A stretch of DNA of 15,665 nucleotides from Legionellaceae bacterium UBA6148 (GTDB lineage Bacteria; Pseudomonadota; Gammaproteobacteria; Legionellales; Legionellaceae). The notes beneath the pieces were generated by a model. That model was given only the letters and a program-made list of their open reading frames with translations. It had not been told where the DNA came from and made no database searches. The position numbers and the translations under genes were made by a program. Where the stretch lies: assembly GCA_002423125.1 (NCBI GenBank), contig DIUW01000038.1, positions 1 through 15,665 of the forward strand, in the 5' to 3' direction. Below, piece by piece: positions 6,235-14,134 of the stretch. Position 1 is the first letter of the stretch, and every line of letters begins with the position of its first letter.

Positions 6235-7949
6235 ATTTGTTTTCTCACAAAAGGTAAGTAACGCGGCTCCCAAAACAGAGTATCCATCAGTTTATCCAGT
6301 GCAGCATCTTGATTACGTTGAGCAAGACCTGTATCAATCGCGACACGTGCGACTGCTATCGCAATATGTTTAGCAACGGTCTGTGCGTCATTTAACGAAG
6401 GGAGCAGTGGCAAAAAGCTGTCTTTTTTACTGGGAGAGAACTCACTTAATGCTTGTGATGCAGCCCAAATCATTGCTTTGGATAAGCGGGTGGCGCGAAC
6501 GGCTAAAATTCCTAATCCTATCCCCGGAAATACCAACGCATTGTTGCATTGTGCAATAGGCAACATGCGGTTCTGATATTCCACTTCTGGAAACGCAGTT
6601 CCAGTTGCAATCAATGCGCGTCCATTACTCCAGGCTAAAATATCAGCGGGTGTTGCTTCACATTTGTCATCTGGATTTGAGAGTGGAAAAATGATGGGTC
6701 TTTCGCAATGTAAGGCCATCATTTCAACGAGATCTTGCGTGAATGCACTTGCTTGAGCCGAACATCCGATTAATATCGTGGGTTTAACATGCCGAATCGT
6801 GTCCATTAGAGAAGGATTTTTTTTCTCATGACATGCCCAGTGCTTCATATCATCTGGTTTGCGTGCGTATGGTATTTGAGCATCGGTTAAATCAGGATCA
6901 TTGACCATAATTAAACCTTGCCGATCAATGAGCCAAAATCGACGATAAGCCTCTTCTTCTGATAAACCTTTACGTATCAGTGCATCAACAATTTGTTCAC
7001 TAATTCCCGTGCCAGCAGATCCGGCGCCGAATACAACGATTTGGTGTTGTAATAAATCCATGCCTGTCACGTCACATGCGGCAAGAAGGGCGGATAATGC
7101 AACCGCACCAGTGCCTTGGATATCATCATTAAACGTACATAATTTATCTTGAAATTGATCTAAAATTCGTCGAGCATTGCCGCGCCCGAAATCTTCCCAA
7201 TGTAAAAATGCATTTGGAAAATGCTTTTGGATGCTTTCCACAAAGGTGTGAATAAATGAATCGTAAGCAGCACCTGAAATTCGTGGCATTCGACAGCCTA
7301 GATATAAAGGATCATCTAACAATGCTTGGTTATTCGTCCCTACATCGAGGCATATTGGCAGTGCGTGATTGGGGTCAATACCACCACACAAGCCATACAC
7401 CATTAATTTCGCAACGGGAATATCAATACCCCCAATACCTTGATCGCCAATTCCAAGGACGCCTTCCCCATCGGTGACGACAATTAAATTGATCTCAGCA
7501 TTCGAGCGATTCATCAGAATTTCGTCAATTCGATGCTGATCGGCGTGAGTGATATAAAGCCCGCGAGGTTGTCGGTATTCGCGGCTGTAATGTTGTACGG
7601 CGGATCCGACAATGGGTGTATAAATAACCGGTAACATTTCGGCCAGATGCCGACTGACTAATTTATAAAATAAAATTTGATTTTTATCGTGTAAATTTAA
7701 TAAATAAATATTTTGCTGTAACCGAGAGGTATACGCTGAAAATTGAATATAAGCGCGCTTCATTTGATCATCCAGTGTTTCCACACGGTTTGGTAATGTT
7801 CCATGCAAGCCAAATATCCGACGTTCTTCACGTGTAAATGCGGTGCCTTTATTCAATTGAGGCGTACAGAGTAGGTGTTTACCTGTAATTGATGTCTCAA
7901 TAAAAAATTCAGCTGTTTGTTCGTCCTGGATTACTTTAAAATCGAGCAT
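6231..7949 (-). CDS. maeA: NAD-dependent malic enzyme
   Basis: A 572-residue cytosolic enzyme that oxidatively decarboxylates malate to pyruvate and CO2. It is the long MaeA/SfcA type (E. coli 565), not the MaeB phosphotransacetylase fusion. Visible motifs: MLPVIYTPIVG with catalytic Tyr110, VTDGEGVLGIGDQG (158-171), Lys181 in PVAKLMVY, metal ligands Glu252/Asp253 in WEDFGRGNA and Asp276 in FNDDIQGTGAVALS, and the NAD-binding FGAGSAGTGI (307-316). The ATG has an AGAGAAA stretch upstream as a modest ribosome site. It is the first gene of a leftward operon with ppsR, and is divergent from fmdB with palindrome copy 2 between them. It probably supplies pyruvate for PEP synthesis during growth on amino acids or organic acids (inference). 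Confidence 0.96.
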   Translation of the reverse strand: MLDFKVIQDEQTAEFFIETSITGKHLLCTPQLNKGTAFTREERRIFGLHGTLPNRVETLDDQMKRAYIQFSAYTSRLQQNIYLLNLHDKNQILFYKLVSRHLAEMLPVIYTPIVGSAVQHYSREYRQPRGLYITHADQHRIDEILMNRSNAEINLIVVTDGEGVLGIGDQGIGGIDIPVAKLMVYGLCGGIDPNHALPICLDVGTNNQALLDDPLYLGCRMPRISGAAYDSFIHTFVESIQKHFPNAFLHWEDFGRGNARRILDQFQDKLCTFNDDIQGTGAVALSALLAACDVTGMDLLQHQIVVFGAGSAGTGISEQIVDALIRKGLSEEEAYRRFWLIDRQGLIMVNDPDLTDAQIPYARKPDDMKHWACHEKKNPSLMDTIRHVKPTILIGCSAQASAFTQDLVEMMALHCERPIIFPLSNPDDKCEATPADILAWSNGRALIATGTAFPEVEYQNRMLPIAQCNNALVFPGIGLGILAVRATRLSKAMIWAASQALSEFSPSKKDSFLPLLPSLNDAQTVAKHIAIAVARVAIDTGLAQRNQDAALDKLMDTLFWEPRYLPFVRKQI

Positions 7950-7986
7950 GAATTTCTCTGGTTGAGGTTTGTAGGATGGGGTTACG

Positions 7987-8151
7987 TATACTTCGCGCGG
8001 TCACAATTTGCGGTTTTTGACTTGTTCTTTTCGCGCACATTTAACGTTTAAAACTTGACAATAGATCTGCTATTGCGCTGCGTTTTAAACGTTAAATGCG
8101 CACAAAAATAACGTCGTCAAAAAACCACAAATTATGACTGCGCGAAGTATA
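7987..8151 (-). repeat. 165-bp-family palindromic element, copy 2 (inverted orientation)
   Basis: Its reverse complement matches the copy at 9134-9298 nearly base for base over the full 165 bases; differences include a base or two in each outer arm and a few internal changes. The ends are TATACTTCGCGCGGTCACAA and its near-complement, and the apex is CAATAG, ATCTG, CTATTG. It lies between the divergent maeA and fmdB genes, 37 bases from the maeA start. With its flanks it accounts for most of the 311-base gap between the two genes. It contains no open frame of note. Confidence 0.92.
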
Positions 8152-8188
8152 GCTAATTTAAACGAATTTTGCAATCGGTGTATCGCTG

Positions 8189-8217
8189 TTGTTCCTTAGG
8201 CGTATGTTCGTTATAAT
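8189..8217 (+). promoter_or_regulatory. Sigma-70-type promoter for fmdB-DUF502
   Basis: A perfect TATAAT at 8212-8217 lies 17 bases after TTGTTC (8189-8194), which matches the first three bases of the -35 consensus. Transcription would start near 8224, giving a leader of about 37 bases with GGAG at 8247-8250 before the fmdB start codon. It sits just outside palindrome copy 2. This is a prediction from sequence only. Confidence 0.55.
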
Positions 8218-8260
8218 CAGGGGCTGAAATTTTGTCTTAGTCCGTCGGAGTGTATTTTAC

Positions 8261-8536
8261 ATGCCTATATATGAATATAAGTGCTCATCTTGCAATCATC
8301 AGTTCGATGCAATTCAAAAAATGAATGATGATCCAATTAAAACATGCCCACACTGTGCCAAGGATAAAGCTGTTCGGTTAGTCTCTGCGGCAGGATTCCA
8401 GCTTAAGGGATCGGGATGGTATGCAACTGATTTTAAAACAAAGCCAAAATCTGAGACAAGCACGGCTTCTACAACCGATAGCAAATCCACTGATACGACA
8501 ACGACCCCAAGCTCAACAGGGAGTGATAGTCAATGA
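8261..8536 (+). CDS. FmdB-family zinc-ribbon protein
   Basis: A 91-residue protein beginning MPIYEYKCSSC, the typical FmdB/CxxC_CXXC_SSSS start. The zinc ribbon uses Cys8/Cys11 and Cys29/Cys32 (CPHC), followed by VRLVSAAGFQLKGSGWYATDF, the conserved family core. Residues from about 61 form a low-complexity Ser/Thr/Lys tail that looks disordered. The name comes from a putative regulator of formamidase, but the molecular role of most members is unknown. The stop codon overlaps the start of the DUF502 gene (ATGA at 8533-8536), so the two are translationally coupled. Placement upstream of DUF502 and aspS is a conserved proteobacterial arrangement. Confidence 0.92.
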   Translation: MPIYEYKCSSCNHQFDAIQKMNDDPIKTCPHCAKDKAVRLVSAAGFQLKGSGWYATDFKTKPKSETSTASTTDSKSTDTTTTPSSTGSDSQ

Positions 8537-9132
8537 AATCAATACGCAGTTATTTAATCACTGGGTTAGTTGTGTGGCTACCGATCCTGGTTACTTTTAT
8601 TGTGGTTCGATTTATTGTTGACTTGTTGGGTCAATCGATTGCGTTGCTCCCGACAAACTATCACCCTGAAAAGCTTATCGGCGTTAACATTCCGGGACTT
8701 GGGGTCATTATCTCACTGCTATTGTTATTAATTACGGGCATTATTGCGACGAATATCCTAGGGCAACATCTGATGCGATTGAGCGAGTCAGTATTGGATA
8801 AAATTCCATTAGTAAGAACGATTTATAGTTCAACAAAACAAGTGATTAACGCCATTCTTGCAACGAATAGCCAAGCGTTTCGTAAAGTTGTATTGGTCGA
8901 GTATCCTCGAAAAGGGTTATGGTCGATTGCATTTCAAACAAGTGCTACCGGTTTTTTGAGTAGTAGCGAATTAGAAGAAGAAATGATTTCAGTATTTATA
9001 CCGACGACGCCTAATCCGACTTCTGGATTTTTAATGATGGTCGCTAAGTCAGAAGTTAAAGAGCTGAAGATGACAATTGATGAAGCGCTAAAATGCGTGA
9101 TTTCACTTGGAGTTATGCAGCCGAAGGGATGA
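8533..9132 (+). CDS. DUF502 family membrane protein
   Basis: A 199-residue inner-membrane protein with two transmembrane segments at about 7-31 and 52-76, joined by a loop containing LIGVNIPGLG. A soluble part follows with the family blocks IPLVRTIYSSTKQV (108-121) and the hallmark FIPTTPNPTSGFL (about 152-164). The function is unknown; a plant homologue (LCV/COV-like) affects vascular patterning, which says little for bacteria. It is coupled to fmdB by ATGA. Its TGA is followed after one base by palindrome copy 3, so the element lies directly at the 3' end of this transcript. Confidence 0.93.
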   Translation: MKSIRSYLITGLVVWLPILVTFIVVRFIVDLLGQSIALLPTNYHPEKLIGVNIPGLGVIISLLLLLITGIIATNILGQHLMRLSESVLDKIPLVRTIYSSTKQVINAILATNSQAFRKVVLVEYPRKGLWSIAFQTSATGFLSSSELEEEMISVFIPTTPNPTSGFLMMVAKSEVKELKMTIDEALKCVISLGVMQPKG

Positions 9133-9133
9133 A

Positions 9134-9298
9134 TATACTTCGCGCGTTCACAATTTGTGGTTTTTTGACGACGTTATTTTTGTGCACATTTAACGTTTAA
9201 AACGCAGCGCAATAGCAGGTCTATTGTCAAGTTTTAAACGTTAAATGTGCGCGAAAATAACAAGTCAAAAACCGCAAATTGTGACCGCGCGAAGTATA
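9134..9298 (+). repeat. 165-bp-family palindromic element, copy 3
   Basis: A full-length palindrome whose two ~80-base halves pair almost throughout, with ends TATACTTCGCGCG and CGCGCGAAGTATA. An inner stem ACATTTAACGTTTAAAAC faces GTTTTAAACGTTAAATGT, and the apex is CAATAG, CAGGT, CTATTG. It has the same orientation as copy 1 and is opposite to copy 2. It starts one base after the DUF502 stop codon and ends 44 bases before aspS. It could act as a stable 3' hairpin for the fmdB-DUF502 message, but no terminator T-run follows the whole structure. Confidence 0.92.
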
Positions 9299-9342
9299 GT
9301 TAGCCCGGGTTTGTCCAACTACATTTTAATGAGGAGATTGTA

Positions 9343-11124
9343 ATGAGAACGCATTATTGCACCAACGTCAATGAATCTATGAGTGGTCAATCGGTGACGG
9401 TATGTGGTTGGGTGCATAATCGACGCGATCATGGTGGGGTTATTTTTCTTGATATTCGTGATAAATCAGGTTTAGTTCAGGTCGTCTATGAACCAGAGCG
9501 ATCTGACGTCTTCGTTTTGGCAGAAAAGCTCAGACACGAAGATGTGGTCCTTTTAACAGGGCAGGTTCGCTTGCGCCCTGATGGCATGGTTAACCCAGCG
9601 ATGCAAACGGGTAAAATCGAAGTCGTTGGCACGCAACTGGATATCTTAAATCAGTCACAAACCCCGCCTTTTTTGCCTGATGATCACCAAGTGGTGAATG
9701 AAGATGTGCGTTTTAAATATCGATATTTAGATTTAAGACGTAACGTCATGCAGCGTAATTTAAAAATGCGCCATGACGTTGTTCAAAGCATTCGATCCTA
9801 TTTGAATCATCACGATTTTATGGACATTGAAACGCCCATGTTAACAAAGGCAACGCCTGAAGGTGCTCGTGATTATCTCGTGCCTTCCCGTGTCCATCCA
9901 GGATCGTTTTACGCGCTGCCTCAATCCCCACAACTATTTAAACAGTTACTGATGATGTCGGGTTTTGATAAATATTATCAAATTGTACGTTGTTTTCGCG
10001 ATGAAGATCTGCGTGCCGATCGACAACCTGAATTTACTCAGCTTGATATTGAAATGGCATTCATTGATCAAGAAAATATTATTCACCTCATTGAGGGAAT
10101 GTTAAAGCAAACGTTTAAGCACGTTTTAGATGTCGAGTTGCCCAGTCAGTTGCCGCGCATGACGTATGCTGAAGCGATGCGTCGTTTTGGAAGCGATAAA
10201 CCTGATTTACGTATTCCTCTCGAATTGGTAGACATTGATGATATCGTCCGCGAGTCGTCTTTTAAAGTTTTTGCCGATACCGCGAACAGTCCTGATGGTC
10301 GAGTAGTGGGGCTGCGATTACCGGAAGGATGTAAGTTGACGCGGAAAGAATTTGATAATTATGGCGCGTTTGTTGAAATTTATGGTGCAAAAGGGTTGGC
10401 TTATATAAAGGTCAATGATAGAGAGCAAGGTATTGCGGGTTTGCAATCACCTCTTTTGAAGTTCTTATCTGAAGAGCATGTGTTTGCGATTCTTGATAGA
10501 CTCGAAGCAAAAACGGGTGATGTTGTTTTCTTTGGGGCAGGGCATAAAACAATCGTCAATGAATCCATGGGCGCACTTCGTGTGAAGCTTGGACATGATT
10601 GTCAATTAGTACAACCCGGATGGCGTTTGTTGTGGGTAACTGATTGGCCAATGTTTGAAGCAGGTGACAATGGCGCGCTCCAAGCCATGCATCATCCGTT
10701 TACATCCCCACAGCAATTATCGATTGACGCACTATTGTCGAGCCCTACGCAAATGCTTGCGAAGGCCTATGATATTGTTATCAATGGTTACGAAATTGGT
10801 GGAGGGTCGATTCGTATACATCGAACCGATATGCAACAAGCGGTGTTTAAGTTGTTAGGAATTAGTGCCGAGGAAGCGCGCGAAAAATTTGGATTTTTAC
10901 TGGATGCGCTTGACTTTGGATGCCCACCTCATGGTGGTATTGCTCTAGGTATTGATAGGTTGGTCATGTTAATGACGGGTTCATCATCAATTCGAGACGT
11001 GATCGCATTTCCTAAAACGCAATCGGCTTCTTGTTTATTAACCAGTGCGCCAACTAAAATTGGAACAGCACAATTAAGTGAATTGGGGATCAGACTTGCA
11101 CCGACTACAGCGACGAAAACATAA
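9343..11124 (+). CDS. aspS: Aspartyl-tRNA synthetase (probably non-discriminating type)
   Basis: A 593-residue class II synthetase that charges tRNA with aspartate. An N-terminal OB-fold anticodon-binding domain (about 1-105) begins MRTHYC and contains CGWVHNRRDHGGVIFLDIRD. The catalytic core shows TPEGARDYLVPSR, LPQSPQLFKQLLM, motif 2 FRDEDLRADRQPEFTQLD and motif 3 GIALGIDRLVMLMTG; a bacterial GAD insertion lies in between. GAGGAG at 9331-9336 supports the start. His30 and Gly81 correspond to the two residues (His31, Gly82) reported in Pseudomonas aeruginosa AspRS to allow charging of tRNA-Asn; E. coli has Leu and Lys there. This suggests asparaginyl-tRNA is made through Asp-tRNA-Asn and GatCAB. 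The last residues (APTTATKT) are not conserved. Confidence 0.97.
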   Translation: MRTHYCTNVNESMSGQSVTVCGWVHNRRDHGGVIFLDIRDKSGLVQVVYEPERSDVFVLAEKLRHEDVVLLTGQVRLRPDGMVNPAMQTGKIEVVGTQLDILNQSQTPPFLPDDHQVVNEDVRFKYRYLDLRRNVMQRNLKMRHDVVQSIRSYLNHHDFMDIETPMLTKATPEGARDYLVPSRVHPGSFYALPQSPQLFKQLLMMSGFDKYYQIVRCFRDEDLRADRQPEFTQLDIEMAFIDQENIIHLIEGMLKQTFKHVLDVELPSQLPRMTYAEAMRRFGSDKPDLRIPLELVDIDDIVRESSFKVFADTANSPDGRVVGLRLPEGCKLTRKEFDNYGAFVEIYGAKGLAYIKVNDREQGIAGLQSPLLKFLSEEHVFAILDRLEAKTGDVVFFGAGHKTIVNESMGALRVKLGHDCQLVQPGWRLLWVTDWPMFEAGDNGALQAMHHPFTSPQQLSIDALLSSPTQMLAKAYDIVINGYEIGGGSIRIHRTDMQQAVFKLLGISAEEAREKFGFLLDALDFGCPPHGGIALGIDRLVMLMTGSSSIRDVIAFPKTQSASCLLTSAPTKIGTAQLSELGIRLAPTTATKT

Positions 11125-11138
11125 TTGCGAGCGAAGCA

Positions 11139-11184
11139 AACCCGGGATTAAAAAGCATTTCAACCCCGCTTTAAATCTCGGGTT
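11139..11184. repeat. Imperfect hairpin downstream of aspS
   Basis: AACCCGGGATTAAAAAGC faces GCTTTAAATCTCGGGTT across an 11-base loop, with one mismatch and one bulge. The sequence CAAACCCGGG recurs in inverted form near 9303-9312, before aspS, so both may be fragments of one REP-like repeat. A role at the 3' end of the aspS transcript is possible, but there is no T-run after the right arm. Confidence 0.5.
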
Positions 11185-11214
11185 ATACACCGCTTCACTC
11201 GATCGACTAAGGTG

Positions 11215-11234
11215 TATACTTCACGCGAAGTATA
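11215..11234. repeat. 20-bp collapsed remnant of the 165-bp palindrome
   Basis: TATACTTCACGCGAAGTATA consists of the left end (TATACTT) and right end (AAGTATA) of the element joined through one six-base core, CACGCG, one base from the CGCGCG found in both full-length ends. Deletion between the two CGCGCG copies, as by replication slippage across the hairpin, would leave exactly 20 bases. Its last base is the A of the downstream gene's probable ATG. Confidence 0.65.
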
Positions 11235-14122
11235 TGTGCCGAGCATTTTTGCTCTGCATTCTATGCCTCATGAGCAATCTCTCCCTAGCCGCTACTCAAG
11301 TCGATCAGCAGCATGACGATTCAACTCAATTAGTTGAATATTTGCATCAAGAAAAAACAGATCTACTCCGTTCTATCAATGACACCAGCATTCTGCTTGA
11401 GCCATCTAACCAAGCAAATTTAAGTCAAGCAATCAAACAAAATGAAGCCATGTTTACCTTGGTTCATGCTCAGATTGCAAGTCTAGAAGGATTTTTAATT
11501 AATCAACGTAAACAGCAAAAAATCATCGCTTCTCAAATTAAAAAAGCGAGCATGGTGCCGGGTCGCTCATCGAATGATCCTGTGCTACAAAAACAACTTC
11601 AAAATTTTGAAACTCAGAATGAAATTAATAATCAAACGATTGCCTTAATTACTGAAAATATTGGGTTAGCGCATCGCTATGAAGCTGCTTTATTGAATAT
11701 TAAGCGTCAGCTTGGAGAGTGGAATGTAAAAAAACAAGGAACCCACCATCTGGATGAGTTACAGCAACAAATGAATTCATTGCACCAAGAACGCAGTGTT
11801 TTATATCAAAAAAATGTTCAATTACAACAAGATAAGCAAGAGAATCCTGATTTTTACCGAGCTTATGATGATGAATTAAAACTTCAATTGAATAATCACC
11901 ATATTACCCTCATTAATGCTCAAGTGAGTGAGCTTGAGGTGAAAATTAAGTTAGTTAAGGCCGATGATTTACTTGTAAAACAACAAGATATAAAAACAAT
12001 TTTATCTTCCATTGAGTCCTATAAAGAGGCTGACGATCAATTAGACGATATTAAACAGTCGTTAACCACAATGCTTGAATTGTTAAAAGAAGAACGATCT
12101 CACGTGTCGGATAATGATATTAAGCTTCGTATTATCGCGTTGCAAAATAAGACCCTTCATTTTCTGAGTCAGTTGAATAATTATCGGGATGTGCTTGTTG
12201 AGCGTCTTGAACTAAAACAGCAAGCACTGAAAAAACAATTGTCTGTTCGACAACCCCTCACCGGCTATCAGGTGAACAATTGGACGACGTTCAAACTTGA
12301 ATTATCACGAATACCGATGCAAGTTGTCTCATATTTTACGAGTTTGGCGACTCATATACGCGATGGTTATGTCCGTCAGGGTGTTTGGACTAAAACGTTC
12401 TTGTGGTTAAACCTTGTGTTTATCCTTTTGGTTTCGCGGGCTTTAAATAAGCAATTAAAAGCAGTGACTCAGGACAAGGAACGATCGCGGTTGTCGGCTC
12501 ATTTGTATAATGGCGTTCTAGTGTTGCTGTCGCGTAATATGTTGCAAATTGCATTTTTAACCATGATATTGACGGGATTTGCTTTTATTCAACTTCCGTT
12601 TTCCAGCTATAGTTTATTTCTTCATTTAGTGTTGGTTTGGTTTATTTTTCGGAATTTAATTATCATTGCCCGCATGATTTTTCTTGAACGTCATCGAGAG
12701 TTCTCTGGCCAAGATGTGCGTTTTTTTTATCAACTCAAATGGTTATTGATCATTGGCGGCTTAACGACGGTTTGTATGGTATTGAGCCAGCAACTTCCTC
12801 TCTCGTTGTTGATACAAGATATTTTTACTCGTCTCTTTATGTTATTTATTTTTGCATCCTCGTTTGCAATGTGGGCCAGCAAAGATGTTTTTCCGTTGTT
12901 GCTACGACCGGCTTTCAAAACTAAAAAACGCTATCTAAAAAAAGCAATCACACTTCTGTTTGTATTATTACCATTAACTCTTTTTACAACAGGAATTATG
13001 GGGTTAATTGGCTATATGAATTTGGCGTGGTCAATGAGCCGATACCAAGCTAATTTAGTTGTGGTCATTATTGGATATGTTCTTGCTCGTGGATTGATAT
13101 CCGATGCGTTAGAGTTATTGTCTGAGTGGATGCTTGCATCACTGAGCAATGGTTGGTTATGGATTGAAGTATTTCTGAAACCAATGGATAAAATTATTCA
13201 TTTATTTTTGTTGTTTTCTAGTGTTGTTTTTTTATGTGAACTTTTTGGTGTATACACTGAAATGAATGTGCTTGAATGGTTAACTCACGTTGGGAATTAT
13301 GAGTTGATTGGTGTCTCAGGTGTGCATATTACCGTATTGAGTGTGCTTGAATTTTTTATTGTGTTGTCTATTTTTATTTGGACGGCAAAATGGACACGGG
13401 AGTTCTGCTATCGATGGTTATACCGTGATTCACGAGACGAAGGGATACGTAATAGCTTATCGGTATTTACCCAATATGGTGTCATTTTACTAGGGAGCTA
13501 TATTACATTACGCGTGCTTGGTCTTGATTTTAGTGGTATGTCCATAGTGATTGGCGGATTGGCTGTTGGGATGGGATTTGGACTCCGTGATTTTGCCAGT
13601 AATGTTGTGGGTGGAATTGTGTTATTGATTGAGCGCCCTGTTCGCGAAGGTGATCTGGTTACTTTGGGCGAGCATGAAGGGCGTGTGGCACATATTGGAA
13701 TTCGCTCAATGCGCGTATCATCTTGGGATAATACCGAAGTATTGATTCCAAATGCGGAGACGTTTAATAAGCCTTTTATTAATTGGACCCATCAGGATAG
13801 TGTGGTTCGAACGGTGGTACCGATTAAAGTGAGTCGAGAGGATGATCCGGTCATGATTCAGCAGTTAATTTTTGACGTGCTCGCGATTATTCCTGAGATC
13901 TTGGACGAACCACCTATACAAGTATTTCTTAAGCAAATTGATGAGGCTTTGATTGATTTTGAAGTGCGTTATTTTATCAATATTCAACGTTATACACGCT
14001 TTGAAATACGCTCGAAATTTCTGTTCGCACTGATGGCGCAATTTAAAGCAACTGGAGTGAAAGCACCAATACCAACATTGAGTGTTCAAATCAAAGGATC
14101 TGATTTCACAGAGTGTGATTAG
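11234..14122 (+). CDS. Large MscS-superfamily mechanosensitive channel (MscK/MscM-like)
   Basis: With ATG 11234 the protein has 962 residues and begins with a signal peptide (hydrophobic 4-18, likely cleavage after SLA). A periplasmic Gln/Lys-rich coiled-coil region spans about 25-360. Multiple membrane segments follow from about 385 to 720. The MscS pore domain follows: FSGMSIVIGGLAVGMGFGLRDFASNVVGG (766-794), beta domain from ERPVREGD with the GRVAHIGIRSMRV and LIPNAETFNKPFINW segments, and the alpha-beta vestibule to about 955. The frame opens at 11078 inside aspS, but that extension has no signal peptide and overlaps aspS. No strong ribosome site precedes 11234. These channels release solutes on hypo-osmotic shock. 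The gene lies 12 bases before mutH. Confidence 0.93.
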   Translation: MCRAFLLCILCLMSNLSLAATQVDQQHDDSTQLVEYLHQEKTDLLRSINDTSILLEPSNQANLSQAIKQNEAMFTLVHAQIASLEGFLINQRKQQKIIASQIKKASMVPGRSSNDPVLQKQLQNFETQNEINNQTIALITENIGLAHRYEAALLNIKRQLGEWNVKKQGTHHLDELQQQMNSLHQERSVLYQKNVQLQQDKQENPDFYRAYDDELKLQLNNHHITLINAQVSELEVKIKLVKADDLLVKQQDIKTILSSIESYKEADDQLDDIKQSLTTMLELLKEERSHVSDNDIKLRIIALQNKTLHFLSQLNNYRDVLVERLELKQQALKKQLSVRQPLTGYQVNNWTTFKLELSRIPMQVVSYFTSLATHIRDGYVRQGVWTKTFLWLNLVFILLVSRALNKQLKAVTQDKERSRLSAHLYNGVLVLLSRNMLQIAFLTMILTGFAFIQLPFSSYSLFLHLVLVWFIFRNLIIIARMIFLERHREFSGQDVRFFYQLKWLLIIGGLTTVCMVLSQQLPLSLLIQDIFTRLFMLFIFASSFAMWASKDVFPLLLRPAFKTKKRYLKKAITLLFVLLPLTLFTTGIMGLIGYMNLAWSMSRYQANLVVVIIGYVLARGLISDALELLSEWMLASLSNGWLWIEVFLKPMDKIIHLFLLFSSVVFLCELFGVYTEMNVLEWLTHVGNYELIGVSGVHITVLSVLEFFIVLSIFIWTAKWTREFCYRWLYRDSRDEGIRNSLSVFTQYGVILLGSYITLRVLGLDFSGMSIVIGGLAVGMGFGLRDFASNVVGGIVLLIERPVREGDLVTLGEHEGRVAHIGIRSMRVSSWDNTEVLIPNAETFNKPFINWTHQDSVVRTVVPIKVSREDDPVMIQQLIFDVLAIIPEILDEPPIQVFLKQIDEALIDFEVRYFINIQRYTRFEIRSKFLFALMAQFKATGVKAPIPTLSVQIKGSDFTECD

Positions 14123-14134
14123 ACGTGTTCACTG

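Noticed and set aside
6235..6273. Longer PpsR start giving 13 additional residues.
   Set aside because: The family begins at MKRYVYMISDGTG, and the shorter start makes a typical ATGA overlap with maeA.
11078..11233. N-terminal extension of the mechanosensitive channel frame by 52 residues.
   Set aside because: It overlaps the end of aspS, runs through hairpin and remnant repeats, and would bury the clear signal peptide that begins at 11234.
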